52,418 bases of DNA from Micrococcaceae bacterium (GTDB taxonomy: Bacteria; Actinomycetota; Actinomycetes; Actinomycetales; Micrococcaceae): positions 1-52,418 of the forward strand of contig JAODMR010000033.1 of NCBI GenBank assembly GCA_025465475.1, written 5' to 3'. Positions 42,349 to 51,085 of the stretch are shown here, in pieces. Both the position numbers and the translations under genes were made by a program. Numbering within the stretch: position 1 is the first letter of the stretch; each line of letters opens with the position of its first letter. The notes beneath the pieces are model-generated. The model did not search any database, was not told where the DNA came from, and saw only the letters and a list, made by a program, of their open reading frames with translations.

Positions 42349-44061
42349 ATGCCGCTCTTTCAACCCTCGCCGCCGGCAACATCGCGGTTGACCCCCAGGC
42401 GGGGACTGCCCTCGTTTCGGCGGCCCGTCGGGCCGGCGCGGCGCCTCGCAGCCGCGGCAGGCGCCGTCGTGCTCGCCGTGAGTGCCACGGCCTGCCAGGC
42501 CATCCAGCCCCTGCAGGAACCACCCGAACGGCACGACGTCACCTCCGCCCCCATTGGCGACCAGCAGGTCCGCGAGGGTGGCGATCTGGTGATGGCCCTT
42601 TCGGCCGAACCGGACCGGCTGGATCCCACCACGTCGTCCTCGCTGTACACGCGCTATGTCATGCAGACCATGTGCCAGAAGCTTTATGACCTGAATGCCG
42701 ACGGCGAACTCGTTCCGCAGCTTGCCACGGGCCTGCCCGACGTGTCGGACGACGGCCTGACCGTCACCATCCCGGTGCGCAGCGGTGCGACCTTCGCCGA
42801 CGGGACCCCCTTCAACGCCGAAGCCGTCCGGGTGACCCTGGACCGGGGCCTGAACCTGAAGGGATCGGGCCGCAAGAGCGAGCTCGGCCCGATCAGCGCC
42901 ATCACCACCGTCGATGACACCCACGTTCAGATCACGTACAAGAAGCCATTCGCACCCGTCACCGCCGCCCTGGCAGACCGGGCAGGCATGATGCTCTCGC
43001 CCACCGCGCTTGCGCAGGAAGGCACCTCCTTCGGGGACCACCCCGTCTGCGTGGGACCCTTCAAGTTCGTCAACCGGGTGCCGCAGACCTCCATCACCGT
43101 GGAACGGGACCCGCTGTACTACGACGCCGGAAACGTCCACCTGGACACCATCACCTACCGGATCATGACCGACTCGAACATCCGGGCCGCCAACCTTCGC
43201 TCGGGTGATGTGAACGTGGCCGACTCCATCTCGCCCCAGGACGTTGACGCCCTGCTGAAGGAAGACGGCATCGGGGTGCTGCAGGTGGGTTCCCTCGGCT
43301 ATCAGGGCCTGACCATCAATATGGGCAACGTGGATGGCGTCGGCAAACCACCGGGAACGATCGACACCCCACTGGCGCAGCAGGCCACCATCCGCAAGGC
43401 GCTGTCCCTCTCGATCGACCGGAAGGCACTGGTCAACACTGTCTTCAACAGCTGGTACGAGCCGGCCTGCTCACCCATTCCGGCCTCCAGCCCCTTCGCC
43501 TCCGACCTCAGTGCCGCCTGTCCCGCCTTCGATCCAGCGGCAGCCAAGCAGCTGCTGCAACAGGCGGGAGTTCCGGTGCCCTATCCGATCACCATGCAGG
43601 TCTCCAACACTCCAGACACCCTGCGCTACGCCCAGGCACTGCAGGCAGCGGTTGCCGAGGGCGGATTCGCGCTGACGATCAACCCGGTGGAATATTCAAC
43701 GCTGCTGGATGTGCAGACGCGCGGCGACTTCGACATGCTGCAGCTGGGCTGGTCGGGGCGCGTTGATCCACACGGAAACATGTTCAACTTCCTCTCCACC
43801 GGTGGCGGCAACAACTACTCGGGGTACAGCAACCCGGAGGTTGATGCCCTGCTGTCGGCAGCGTCGCAAAGCACCGACCCGGATAAGCGGGCCGAGCTGT
43901 ACGGCCAGGTCGTGGAAAAGGTGCAGGCCGACAATCCCATCATTTACCTGTACCGGGTCCGCAGCCTGACCGCCTACACCACCAACGTCGCCGGCGTTGA
44001 GACCTTCGCCGATGGCGTGGTGCACCTGGCCAACGCCGCGTTCGTGGACAAGAAGAACTGA
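42349..44061 (+). CDS. Peptide-type ABC transporter substrate-binding lipoprotein (SBP_bac_5 family)
   Basis: A 570-residue family-5 binding protein. The N-terminal region is long and basic before the hydrophobic segment; SATAC gives lipidated Cys49. QLATGLPDVSDDGLTVTI, FADGTPFNAEAVRVTL and ATIRKALSLSIDRKALV are family landmarks. First gene of the operon that carries a gamma-glutamyltransferase, so the ligand may be glutathione or another gamma-glutamyl or peptide compound (inference). ATG 42349 has AGGA upstream. Confidence 0.9.
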   Translation: MPLFQPSPPATSRLTPRRGLPSFRRPVGPARRLAAAAGAVVLAVSATACQAIQPLQEPPERHDVTSAPIGDQQVREGGDLVMALSAEPDRLDPTTSSSLYTRYVMQTMCQKLYDLNADGELVPQLATGLPDVSDDGLTVTIPVRSGATFADGTPFNAEAVRVTLDRGLNLKGSGRKSELGPISAITTVDDTHVQITYKKPFAPVTAALADRAGMMLSPTALAQEGTSFGDHPVCVGPFKFVNRVPQTSITVERDPLYYDAGNVHLDTITYRIMTDSNIRAANLRSGDVNVADSISPQDVDALLKEDGIGVLQVGSLGYQGLTINMGNVDGVGKPPGTIDTPLAQQATIRKALSLSIDRKALVNTVFNSWYEPACSPIPASSPFASDLSAACPAFDPAAAKQLLQQAGVPVPYPITMQVSNTPDTLRYAQALQAAVAEGGFALTINPVEYSTLLDVQTRGDFDMLQLGWSGRVDPHGNMFNFLSTGGGNNYSGYSNPEVDALLSAASQSTDPDKRAELYGQVVEKVQADNPIIYLYRVRSLTAYTTNVAGVETFADGVVHLANAAFVDKKN

Positions 44062-44070
44062 GGCCCTGGA

Positions 44071-45024
44071 ATGTTGAGATACGTGGGAACCCGGCTATGG
44101 CAGTCGGTCCTGACCCTCGTGCTGGCCTCTTTGGTGGTGTTCATCGGGGTGCGGCAACTGCCCGGTGACCCTGCGCTTGCCATGGCAGGTGAAGAGGCTA
44201 CGCCCGAGCAGCTGGCAGCGGTCCGCTCGTCCCTGGGCCTGGACAAGTCCCTGCCGGAACAGTATCTGGCGTTCCTGGGCCGGATGTTCCGTGGCGACTT
44301 TGGCAACTCCACCCGCACCGGAACGCCCGTCACCGACCTGATCGCAACCACCCTGCCGGTCACACTATGGCTTGCCGCCTACGCCATCGTGGTCGCGATC
44401 ATTGTGGGCATCGCGTTCGGGGTTATCGCCGAACGGTTCCGGGGCCGTTGGCCTGAATGGCTGACCAATGCCTTCGCCCTCATCGGGCTGTCTGTGCCGA
44501 ACTTCTGGCTCGGCATCCTGGCCATCCTCTACCTGGCCGTGACATTGGGACTCTTTCCGGCCTCGGGCTACGTCGACGTCAGCAGGGAACCTGTCCGCGG
44601 GCTCTACTACCTCACCCTGCCTGCCATCATCCTGGGGACCTCACTCGCCGCGGTGATCATGCGCCAGACCAGGGCCTCCATGATTGAGACCATGAGCACC
44701 GACTACGTCCGCACCGCCAACGCCAAGGGACTCGGGGCGGGCCGGGTCCTGTTCCGCTACGGGCTGCGGAACTCCTTGATCGTCGTGGTGACCATCGTCG
44801 GACTGCAGCTCGGAGGCCTGATCTCCGGGGCAGTCGTCACCGAGCGGATCTTCGCCCTGCCCGGCTTCGGCAAACTCACCCTGGACGCGGTCTTCACCCG
44901 TGACTACCCGGTGATCCAGGCGGTGGTCCTGATCATCACGCTCAGCTACATCGTGATCAACCTGGCGGTGGACGTCCTGTACTCAGTGATCAACCCCCGC
45001 ATCCGAGTCGGAGGAAACAACTGA
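44071..45024 (+). CDS. ABC transporter permease, DppB/GsiC-like
   Basis: A 317-residue permease with the N-terminal signature VVFIGVRQLPGDPALAMAGE and the EAA loop DYVRTANAKGLGAGRVLFRYGLRN. GLSVPNFWLGILAI and ERIFALPGFGKL are also standard. It starts nine bases after the SBP stop and overlaps the next gene by one base. It forms half of the membrane pore. Confidence 0.9.
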   Translation: MLRYVGTRLWQSVLTLVLASLVVFIGVRQLPGDPALAMAGEEATPEQLAAVRSSLGLDKSLPEQYLAFLGRMFRGDFGNSTRTGTPVTDLIATTLPVTLWLAAYAIVVAIIVGIAFGVIAERFRGRWPEWLTNAFALIGLSVPNFWLGILAILYLAVTLGLFPASGYVDVSREPVRGLYYLTLPAIILGTSLAAVIMRQTRASMIETMSTDYVRTANAKGLGAGRVLFRYGLRNSLIVVVTIVGLQLGGLISGAVVTERIFALPGFGKLTLDAVFTRDYPVIQAVVLIITLSYIVINLAVDVLYSVINPRIRVGGNN

Positions 45025-45902
45025 TGGCCATCACCGAAATCCGGCCCGCGGGCCTGGGCTCGGCCCGCGGGAGGATCTGGAAGTCGCTGCACGGCAGCCC
45101 GCTCGGCCTGGCCGGGGGAGCGATGCTCGTCGTCGTCGTCCTGGTCGCCGTCCTGGCGCCGCTGATCGCGCCCTACAGCCCCTCCGAGGTGCACTTCGCC
45201 ACGCCGTTCCAGAAACCGGGCACCGTGGGGTTCCTGCTGGGCACCGACGATTTGGGCCGGGACATTTTCTCCCGCATGGTTTACGGTGTGCGGGCCTCCC
45301 TGGAGGTGGGAGCCCTGTGCGTGCTGTTGTCGGTCGTGATCGGCACACCGCTTGGGTTGCTGGCAGGATATTGGCGCTGGCTCGACGCCGCGGTTTCCCG
45401 GCTCACCGACGTGACTTTGGCCTTTCCCTTCCTCATCATCGCCGTCGGACTCGCGGCCATCAGCGGTCCCAGCCTGGCCAACGCGGCCATCGCCCTGGGT
45501 ATCGCCCATATTCCAACCATGATCCGGGTGGTCCGCGGCGAAACGCTGCGGATCAAGGAAAGCGACTTCGTCCTGGGCGCCCAGACCATGGATGCCTCCG
45601 GGCTGCGCATCATCTTCACGCACGTCCTCCCCAACGCGGCGTCGGCCATTATTGTCCAGGCCACCGTCATCATGCCCGTCGCAGTCATCGGAGAGGCGCT
45701 GTTGTCCTTCCTGGGCCTGGGTATCCAGCCCCCCACGCCCAGCCTGGGCATCATGCTCTCCGACGCCCAGCAGTACATCTTCCGCTCTCCCACGGCGGCC
45801 ATCTTCCCCGGCATTGGCATCGCGCTAATCTGCCTGGCCTTCAACCTCTTTGGTGACGCGCTGCGCGACGCCTTTGACCCCACCAGCTCCAGCCGAAAGT
45901 GA
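45024..45902 (+). CDS. ABC transporter permease, DppC/GsiD-like
   Basis: A 292-residue permease with LGTDDLGRDIFSRMVYGVRASL near the first periplasmic segment. The EAA region reads ESDFVLGAQTMDASGLRIIFTHVLPN, and LSFLGLGIQPPTPSLGIM is diagnostic. Pairs with the preceding permease. Its TGA overlaps the ATG of the gamma-glutamyltransferase gene. Confidence 0.9.
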   Translation: MAITEIRPAGLGSARGRIWKSLHGSPLGLAGGAMLVVVVLVAVLAPLIAPYSPSEVHFATPFQKPGTVGFLLGTDDLGRDIFSRMVYGVRASLEVGALCVLLSVVIGTPLGLLAGYWRWLDAAVSRLTDVTLAFPFLIIAVGLAAISGPSLANAAIALGIAHIPTMIRVVRGETLRIKESDFVLGAQTMDASGLRIIFTHVLPNAASAIIVQATVIMPVAVIGEALLSFLGLGIQPPTPSLGIMLSDAQQYIFRSPTAAIFPGIGIALICLAFNLFGDALRDAFDPTSSSRK

Positions 45903-47758
45903 TGCCCTCCGTGACCTACACCCCCGCCAGCAGCTTCACCACCCGCCCCACCCTGGAGGGCACCTTCGGGATGAGCGCCTCCACCCATTGGCTCGCGACA
46001 GCCAGTTCGCAGGCAGTTCTGGAACGCGGCGGCAACGCCTTTGACGCCGCCGTGGCCGGCGCGTTCGTGCTGCACGTCGTGGAACCGCACCTGAATGGTC
46101 CCGGTGGTGACATGACCGGCCTCTTCGCGACGGCGGCGAACCCCGCCGAACCAGTGGTCCTGATGGGACAGGGACCAGCCCCGGCGGCCGCCACCCGCGA
46201 GCACTACCTGTCCGAGGGCCTGGAACTGGTTCCCGGGGCCGGAGCCCTGGCCGCAGCGGTACCAGGTGCGGTGGACGCCTGGCTGCTGCTGCTGCGTGAC
46301 CACGGCACCTGGGAACTGGACCAGGTGCTGTCCTACGCCATTGGCTACGCCCGCAACGGCCACCCGATGCTGGCCCGGGTCGGCTCCACCATCCGGGCGG
46401 TGGCTGACCTGTTCACCGAGCACTGGCCCACTTCCGCCGCGCACTGGATGCCCAAAGGCCGCATCCCGGCCGACGGAGAAATCATCCGCAACGAGGAATA
46501 CGCCCAGGTCCTGGACCGGCTGATCGCCGCCGGCAACGGCATCACCGTCAACGCGGAAGCCGATGACGCGCCTGCTGCCACCAGGGAAGCGCGCATAGAC
46601 GCGGCACGACTGGAGTGGCGCGAAGGCTATGTCGCGCAAACGGCCGTCGCCTTCCTCAAGGCTCCGCACCGGCACTCCTCCGGAACGGACCATGCAGGGG
46701 TGATGACCGTGGCAGATTTCGCAGGCTTCAGCGCCTGCTACGAACCAGCGACCACCCTGGACTTCCGCGGCTACACCATTGCCAAGACCGGCCCGTGGGG
46801 ACAGGGCCCTGCCCTGCTGCAGACCCTGGCCATCTTGGACGGCTTCCCCGACGACCACCTGGACCCCTCCACGGTCGAAGGGGCGCACACCATCATCGAG
46901 GCGCAGAAGCTGGCCATTGCCGACAGGGAGTCCTACTACGGCGACGCCGACGTCTCCCTCGATGTGCTGCTGAGCGCCGACTACGCCGCGGCGCGACGAG
47001 CGCTGATCACCGATCGGGCGTCGCACGAGTTCCGCCCCGGCGCCGTTCCCGGGCGCGCCGTTTTCACTCCACCGTTGCGTACGGAGTACGTGCCCCCGGC
47101 GCTGGCCGGCAGCGGCGACACGACGTTCGCGGGCGTGGGGGAGCCCACTGTACGGGCCAGCGGGGAGACACGGGGCGACACCTGCCACATCGACGTCGTG
47201 GATCAGTGGGGCAACATGGTCTCGGCGACGCCTTCCGGGGGTTGGCTGCAGTCCTCACCGACAATTCCCGGGCTGGGCTTTTGCCTGGGCTCACGGTTGC
47301 AGATGACCTGGCTGGAAGAGGGCGCACCGTCCACGCTTGAGGCCGGCAAACGCCCCCGTACCACGCTGACCCCCACCCTGGTGCTCAAGGACGGCCAACC
47401 AGTGGTTGCCGTCGGCTCCCCTGGGGGTGACCAGCAGGACCAGTGGCAGCTGCTCTACCTGCTGCGCACCATCGTCGGTGGCTACACCCCCCAGCAGGCG
47501 GTCGACGCTCCCTCGCTGCACACCACCTCCATCCCGGGCTCCTTCTGGCCGCGGACCTGGACCCCTGGAGGTGCTGTCGTGGAGGACCGGCTGGGTGAGG
47601 ATGTCATCACCGGACTGGAGGAACGCGGGCACGTGGTCACCCGTGCCGGTGATTGGGCTTTGGGGCGGCTCTCCTCGGTTGGACGCGACCCGGAAACCGG
47701 GCTGCTGACCGCTTCCGCCAACCCGAGGGGAGCGCAGGGCTATGCAGCAGGACGCTGA
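45902..47758 (+). CDS. Gamma-glutamyltransferase-family (Ntn hydrolase) enzyme
   Basis: A 618-residue gamma-glutamyltranspeptidase-family protein. AVLERGGNAFDAAVAGAFVLHVVEPH and GPGGDMTGLF form the N-terminal part. The self-cleavage and nucleophile Thr is probably Thr427 in GDTCHIDVVDQWGNMVSAT. SGGW and GSPGGDQQDQWQLL line the substrate pocket. Known enzymes cleave glutathione or other gamma-glutamyl amides, or cephalosporin side chains. No signal peptide is seen, so it should act inside the cell on imported substrate. ATG 45902 is chosen over GTG 45899. Overlaps the ATPase gene by 17 bases. Confidence 0.88.
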   Translation: MPSVTYTPASSFTTRPTLEGTFGMSASTHWLATASSQAVLERGGNAFDAAVAGAFVLHVVEPHLNGPGGDMTGLFATAANPAEPVVLMGQGPAPAAATREHYLSEGLELVPGAGALAAAVPGAVDAWLLLLRDHGTWELDQVLSYAIGYARNGHPMLARVGSTIRAVADLFTEHWPTSAAHWMPKGRIPADGEIIRNEEYAQVLDRLIAAGNGITVNAEADDAPAATREARIDAARLEWREGYVAQTAVAFLKAPHRHSSGTDHAGVMTVADFAGFSACYEPATTLDFRGYTIAKTGPWGQGPALLQTLAILDGFPDDHLDPSTVEGAHTIIEAQKLAIADRESYYGDADVSLDVLLSADYAAARRALITDRASHEFRPGAVPGRAVFTPPLRTEYVPPALAGSGDTTFAGVGEPTVRASGETRGDTCHIDVVDQWGNMVSATPSGGWLQSSPTIPGLGFCLGSRLQMTWLEEGAPSTLEAGKRPRTTLTPTLVLKDGQPVVAVGSPGGDQQDQWQLLYLLRTIVGGYTPQQAVDAPSLHTTSIPGSFWPRTWTPGGAVVEDRLGEDVITGLEERGHVVTRAGDWALGRLSSVGRDPETGLLTASANPRGAQGYAAGR

Positions 47759-49460
47759 CATCACCGTTACGGCAACGAACGGGTCCGACCGCCGTCGGTC
47801 GAACCCGGCGGGACGTTCCGGGCACGGGGACGCGGGCGACCCGCTGCTGCAGGTACGGAACCTGGAGGTCCGCTTCGGCGACGGTGATCCGGTGTTGCAC
47901 CAGGTCAGTTTCGACCTGCAGCGGGGCGAACGGGTGGCCATTGTGGGACAGTCGGGCTCCGGTAAGTCCACCACCATTGGGGCCATCCTGCGGCTCCTGC
48001 CCGGCAACGGCCGCATCAGCGGGGGATCCATCCTGCTCGGTGGCAAGGACCTGGCCACCGCCAGCGACGGGGAAATGAGGGGCATCCGCGGGAAAAAGAT
48101 CGGGCTCGTTCCACAGGACCCCATGTCCAACCTGAACCCCAGCATGAAGGTGGGCGCCCAGATCGCCGACGCCTTGGCAGCCAACGGCATGCGGAACCGA
48201 TCGGCGATCCGCAAACGGGCGGTGGAACTTCTCACGGAGGCCGGTATTCCGGATGCGGGACGCCGTTATGGCCAGTATCCGCACGAGTTTTCCGGCGGCA
48301 TGCGCCAACGCGTGCTGATCGCCATCGCGCTGGCGGGAAGTCCCGACCTGCTGATTGCGGATGAGCCGACGTCGGCCCTGGACGTCACGGTGCAGCGGCA
48401 GATCCTGAACCATTTGCAGACGCTGGTGGACGCGCACGGGACCTCCTTGCTGTTCATCACCCACGACCTGGGTCTGGCGGCTGACCGTACCGACCGGATC
48501 ATCGTGATGGCAGAGGGCCGGATCGTGGAGGTCGGGACACCACGGCAGATCCTGCTCGACCCGCAGGAGGAATACACCCGGCGCCTGGTCGCGGCAGCCC
48601 CCTCCGCGGTGGCGGCCCTTGATACGGATCCGGGCCGGGTCCTCGAGCCCGCCGCTGTGACGGCCACCGCCGGTCCCGAGGACATCCTGGTGGTCCGGAA
48701 CCTGGTCAAGGAGTTCGCGCTTCGCGGCCAGCGGGGCGGAACGGTCAAGGCCGTGAACGACGTCTCCTTCGCCGTCCAGCGTGGAACCACGACGGCGGTG
48801 GTCGGGGAATCCGGTTCCGGCAAGACCACCGTCGCGCGGATTATCCTCGGCCTGGAGCAGGCCACCGGCGGAGAAGCGTTGATCGACGGTCGGAGCATCA
48901 CCGGCAGCAACGGTGCGCAACGGCGGATGCTGCGGCGCAAGGTCCAGCCGGTGTTCCAGGACCCCTACGGGTCCCTTGACCCCACGTACAGCATTGAGCG
49001 CCTCATCGATGAGCCGTTGCGCATCTTCAAGGTCGGCAACCGGGCGAGCCGCCAGCAACGGGTGGCGCAGCTGCTGGACGCGGTGGCCCTGCCCCGGACC
49101 GTGGCGCAGCGACGGCCCAATGAGCTGTCCGGCGGGCAGCGGCAACGGGTGGCCATCGCCCGGGCTTTGGCGCTGGAGCCGGAACTGCTCATCTGTGACG
49201 AGGCGGTCTCCGCGCTGGATGTGTTGGTGCAGGACCAGATCCTGGAGTTGCTCGCGGACCTGCAGCAACGGCTCGGGTTGACGTACCTTTTCATCACGCA
49301 TGACCTGGCGGTGGTGCGCCAGATCGCCACCAACGTCGTGGTGATGAAGTCGGGTAGTGTCGTTGAGGCCGGCAGCGTGGACAAGGTGTTCCTCGCCCCG
49401 GACGCCGACTACACGAAGGAACTCCTTGGAGCCATCCCCGGTGCCGCATTTGCCCGATGA
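47742..49460 (+). CDS. Fused double ABC transporter ATPase (DppD-DppF type)
   Basis: A 572-residue protein with two complete ATPase halves. Half 1 has Walker A GQSGSGKS, signature FSGGMRQR and Walker B LLIADEPT. Half 2 has [16 protein letters not shown] and LLICDEAV, where the usual Pro-Thr of DEPT is replaced by Ala-Val. A spacer of about 60 residues joins them. Such fusions energise dipeptide or glutathione importers (GsiA type). It completes the second importer. The start is ATG 47742, overlapping the previous gene. Confidence 0.92.
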   Translation: MQQDADITVTATNGSDRRRSNPAGRSGHGDAGDPLLQVRNLEVRFGDGDPVLHQVSFDLQRGERVAIVGQSGSGKSTTIGAILRLLPGNGRISGGSILLGGKDLATASDGEMRGIRGKKIGLVPQDPMSNLNPSMKVGAQIADALAANGMRNRSAIRKRAVELLTEAGIPDAGRRYGQYPHEFSGGMRQRVLIAIALAGSPDLLIADEPTSALDVTVQRQILNHLQTLVDAHGTSLLFITHDLGLAADRTDRIIVMAEGRIVEVGTPRQILLDPQEEYTRRLVAAAPSAVAALDTDPGRVLEPAAVTATAGPEDILVVRNLVKEFALRGQRGGTVKAVNDVSFAVQRGTTTAVVGESGSGKTTVARIILGLEQATGGEALIDGRSITGSNGAQRRMLRRKVQPVFQDPYGSLDPTYSIERLIDEPLRIFKVGNRASRQQRVAQLLDAVALPRTVAQRRPNELSGGQRQRVAIARALALEPELLICDEAVSALDVLVQDQILELLADLQQRLGLTYLFITHDLAVVRQIATNVVVMKSGSVVEAGSVDKVFLAPDADYTKELLGAIPGAAFAR

Positions 49461-50193
49461 TAGAACCGTCCGCTCACCGGCGGGACCTCCTTCCCTGAAC
49501 GCCCCTGCCGCGATAGCGCCCAAGCAGCGGGTCCAGGACGAGATCCGTCGGGACATCATCCTGGGCAACCTGGCGGCGGGGACCCGCATCACGGAAGCCG
49601 CCCTTGCCGCCAAGTACGGCATTTCGCGTGTCCCCATCCGGGAGGCCCTGAGGGCGTTGGAAGCCGAAGGGTTTGTCGAATCCAGGCCTTACGCCGGGTC
49701 CACGGTTTCAGCCATTCCCGTTGATGATGCCGATGATTTGTTCGCGGTACGGGAGGCGTTGGAGGCCGCAACAGCCCGCCGGGCCGCCCGCCGGGCCGCA
49801 ACCCAGCTGTCGGCGGGGAAACCCGAGGACAGTTGGTGGCACACGCGTCGGGAATTGGCCCACATTCTGGACGCGGGGGACGAGGCCATTGAGCAGGGGT
49901 CATTGGAACTGCTGCCGGAACTGAACATCCAGTTCCATCTGGGCGTGGCGGAGCTGGCCGCGAGCTCATCCCTTACCGCGTTGCTGCGCCAGATTGCCGG
50001 AAAGATCGAATGGCTGTACGCCTCTGACGTGGACGCCCGCGGCAAGCAGTCCTGGAGTGAGCACCGGACGATCCTGGCAGCCATCGACGCCGGCAGGATC
50101 GAGGAGGCCGAGCGGGGCATGGGCGCACATGTCCACCATTCCCGCACGGGATACCTGAGCCGGTTCGCTGCCGGATCAGCCGCTTCTTCCTGA
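49441..50193 (+). CDS. GntR-family regulator, FCD subfamily
   Basis: A 250-residue regulator. The HTH reads EIRRDIILGNLAAGTRITEAALAAKYGISRVPIREALRAL, then a wing (FVESRPYAGSTVSAI), and an FCD helical ligand domain with the metal/ligand His region NIQFHLGVAEL. It is the last gene of the operon and overlaps the ATPase gene by about 20 bases if GTG 49441 is used. The start is uncertain; GGAGCCATCCCCG supports it. It probably controls the importer. Confidence 0.85.
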   Translation: MPHLPDDRTVRSPAGPPSLNAPAAIAPKQRVQDEIRRDIILGNLAAGTRITEAALAAKYGISRVPIREALRALEAEGFVESRPYAGSTVSAIPVDDADDLFAVREALEAATARRAARRAATQLSAGKPEDSWWHTRRELAHILDAGDEAIEQGSLELLPELNIQFHLGVAELAASSSLTALLRQIAGKIEWLYASDVDARGKQSWSEHRTILAAIDAGRIEEAERGMGAHVHHSRTGYLSRFAAGSAASS

Positions 50194-50199
50194 GCTCCG

Positions 50200-50259
50200 G
50201 ACGGGATGGAAGGGTTCCGGACCGGATGGAAGGGCTACTGACGGGATGGAAGGGCCGCT
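50200..50259. repeat. Three tandem 20-bp repeats behind the GntR gene
   Basis: GACGGGATGGAAGGGTTCCG, GACCGGATGGAAGGGCTACT and GACGGGATGGAAGGGCCGCT lie head to tail from 50200. Each holds GGATGGAAGGG. There is no spacer, so it is not a CRISPR. Role unknown. Confidence 0.85.
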
Positions 50260-50319
50260 TCTGTCGGCGAAATTTCCTGTAGGGGTTCACAGCGGCACTC
50301 AATGCTTCTACGCTGGGCG

Positions 50320-50343
50320 GTGCCCCTGCATCTGCAGGGGCAC
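50320..50343 (+). promoter_or_regulatory. Perfect 10-11-bp hairpin upstream of the 51-residue ORF
   Basis: GTGCCCCTGCA and TGCAGGGGCAC are exact complements around a minimal loop. There is no T run. It sits 23 bases before the ATG of the candidate small gene and could be a transcript-end signal for the importer operon or an element in the small gene's leader. Confidence 0.55.
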
Positions 50344-50366
50344 GACAGAAGGACTTAGACGCCGCA

Positions 50367-50522
50367 ATGTCAGAACAAAGTTATTTATGGCCTGAATATG
50401 TAGGTTCAGCTGGGGAACCGGAGGCGGCGATACTGATGGCGCAACCGACGGCGTTGGGGGAGTACGCGATACCGGACAATTGGAAGCACGCGGACATTGA
50501 CCCTGGCGGCGGCTGCTTCTAG
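50367..50522 (+). CDS. Candidate 51-residue peptide ending PGGGCF
   Basis: ATG 50367 to TAG 50520-50522. It has AAGGA 11 bases upstream and follows the hairpin at 50320. The first 14 codons are AT-rich at position 3, as expected for an open start region; the rest has GC-rich third positions like genes here. The peptide begins MSEQSYLWPEY, has an Ala/Leu middle, and ends IPDNWKHADIDPGGGCF. A single Cys next to the C-terminus after a Gly run suggests a processed or signalling peptide, but I recognise no family and no maturation enzyme next to it. Confidence 0.4.
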   Translation: MSEQSYLWPEYVGSAGEPEAAILMAQPTALGEYAIPDNWKHADIDPGGGCF

Positions 50523-50544
50523 GGGGAACGCCCGAAGGAACCGC

Positions 50545-50603
50545 GGACACCTGGGCGGGCAGCTGGGCACCTGGGCGGCAGCTGGACACCTGGGCGGGTA
50601 CGG
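50545..50603. repeat. Three tandem 19-20-bp repeats downstream of the 51-residue ORF
   Basis: GGACACCTGGGCGGGCAGCT, GGGCACCTGGGCGGCAGCT and GGACACCTGGGCGGGTACGG follow each other. They share CACCTGGGCGG. The remaining sequence to 50785 has no gene I can support; a longer open frame through the repeats has no start codon. Confidence 0.75.
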
Positions 50604-50785
50604 AAAAGGCGGCCGCCGGAGGAACATGGTGGTTCCACCCGCTGCCGCCGTTCGCCGATGACACGTCCGGCCGTTTTCTGCCAGTACTCTACTTGCCTAC
50701 GCCTGCCGCCTGCCTACCGGAATGTCGGCCTGCCCACGCCTGCCACCTGGCAGCAGGCAAGCCGCAGAACTGTGAGAGCCGCTGA

Positions 50786-51085
50786 TCAGCCTTCGCAGTC
50801 CCGGCAGTAGATCTGCCCGTTGCGCTCGGCAGCCTTCTGTGACCGGTGCCGGACCAGGAAGCAGGAGCCGCAGGTGAACTCGTCCGACTGGACGGGTACG
50901 ACGGTGATGAGCAGCTCTTCGCCGGAGAGGTCGGCACCCGGAAGGTCGATGCCCTCTGCGGTGTCTGACTCGTCGACGTCGATCAGCGCTGTCTGGGCAC
51001 CGCCGCGTTGGGACTGCAGGGCCTCGATGGACTCTGTGGGTTGCTCTTCGTCCTTAGCCCGGGGGGCATCATAATCTGTTGCCAT
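50786..51085 (-). CDS. DUF4193 zinc-ribbon protein
   Basis: A 99-residue acidic protein. The N-terminal half is Asp/Glu-rich. The C-terminal part has CGSC and CRDC (Cys72, Cys75, Cys94, Cys97), a zinc ribbon, with FLVRH between. This matches the actinobacterial DUF4193 family, conserved and of unknown function. ATG 51085 has AGGAGCGTGCTACTTAA upstream, a somewhat long spacing. It appears as a single gene. Confidence 0.88.
   Translation of the reverse strand: MATDYDAPRAKDEEQPTESIEALQSQRGGAQTALIDVDESDTAEGIDLPGADLSGEELLITVVPVQSDEFTCGSCFLVRHRSQKAAERNGQIYCRDCEG

Noticed and set aside
45281-47188. Long minus-strand frame (635 codons)
   Set aside because: Antisense to the gamma-glutamyltransferase gene and its neighbour; composition is Arg/Gly/Val shadow sequence.
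47637-49637. Long open frame (666 codons) on the minus strand
   Set aside because: It is antisense to the fused ATPase gene and has no recognisable domain; high GC makes such frames common.
50308-50664. 118-codon minus-strand frame over the small-peptide locus
   Set aside because: Pro/Ser/Val low-complexity sequence, no ribosome site, and it crosses the tandem repeats.
50501-50784. Open plus-strand frame with a WWFHPLPPF segment downstream of the peptide gene
   Set aside because: No start codon or ribosome site is available in frame, and part of it is the tandem repeat.
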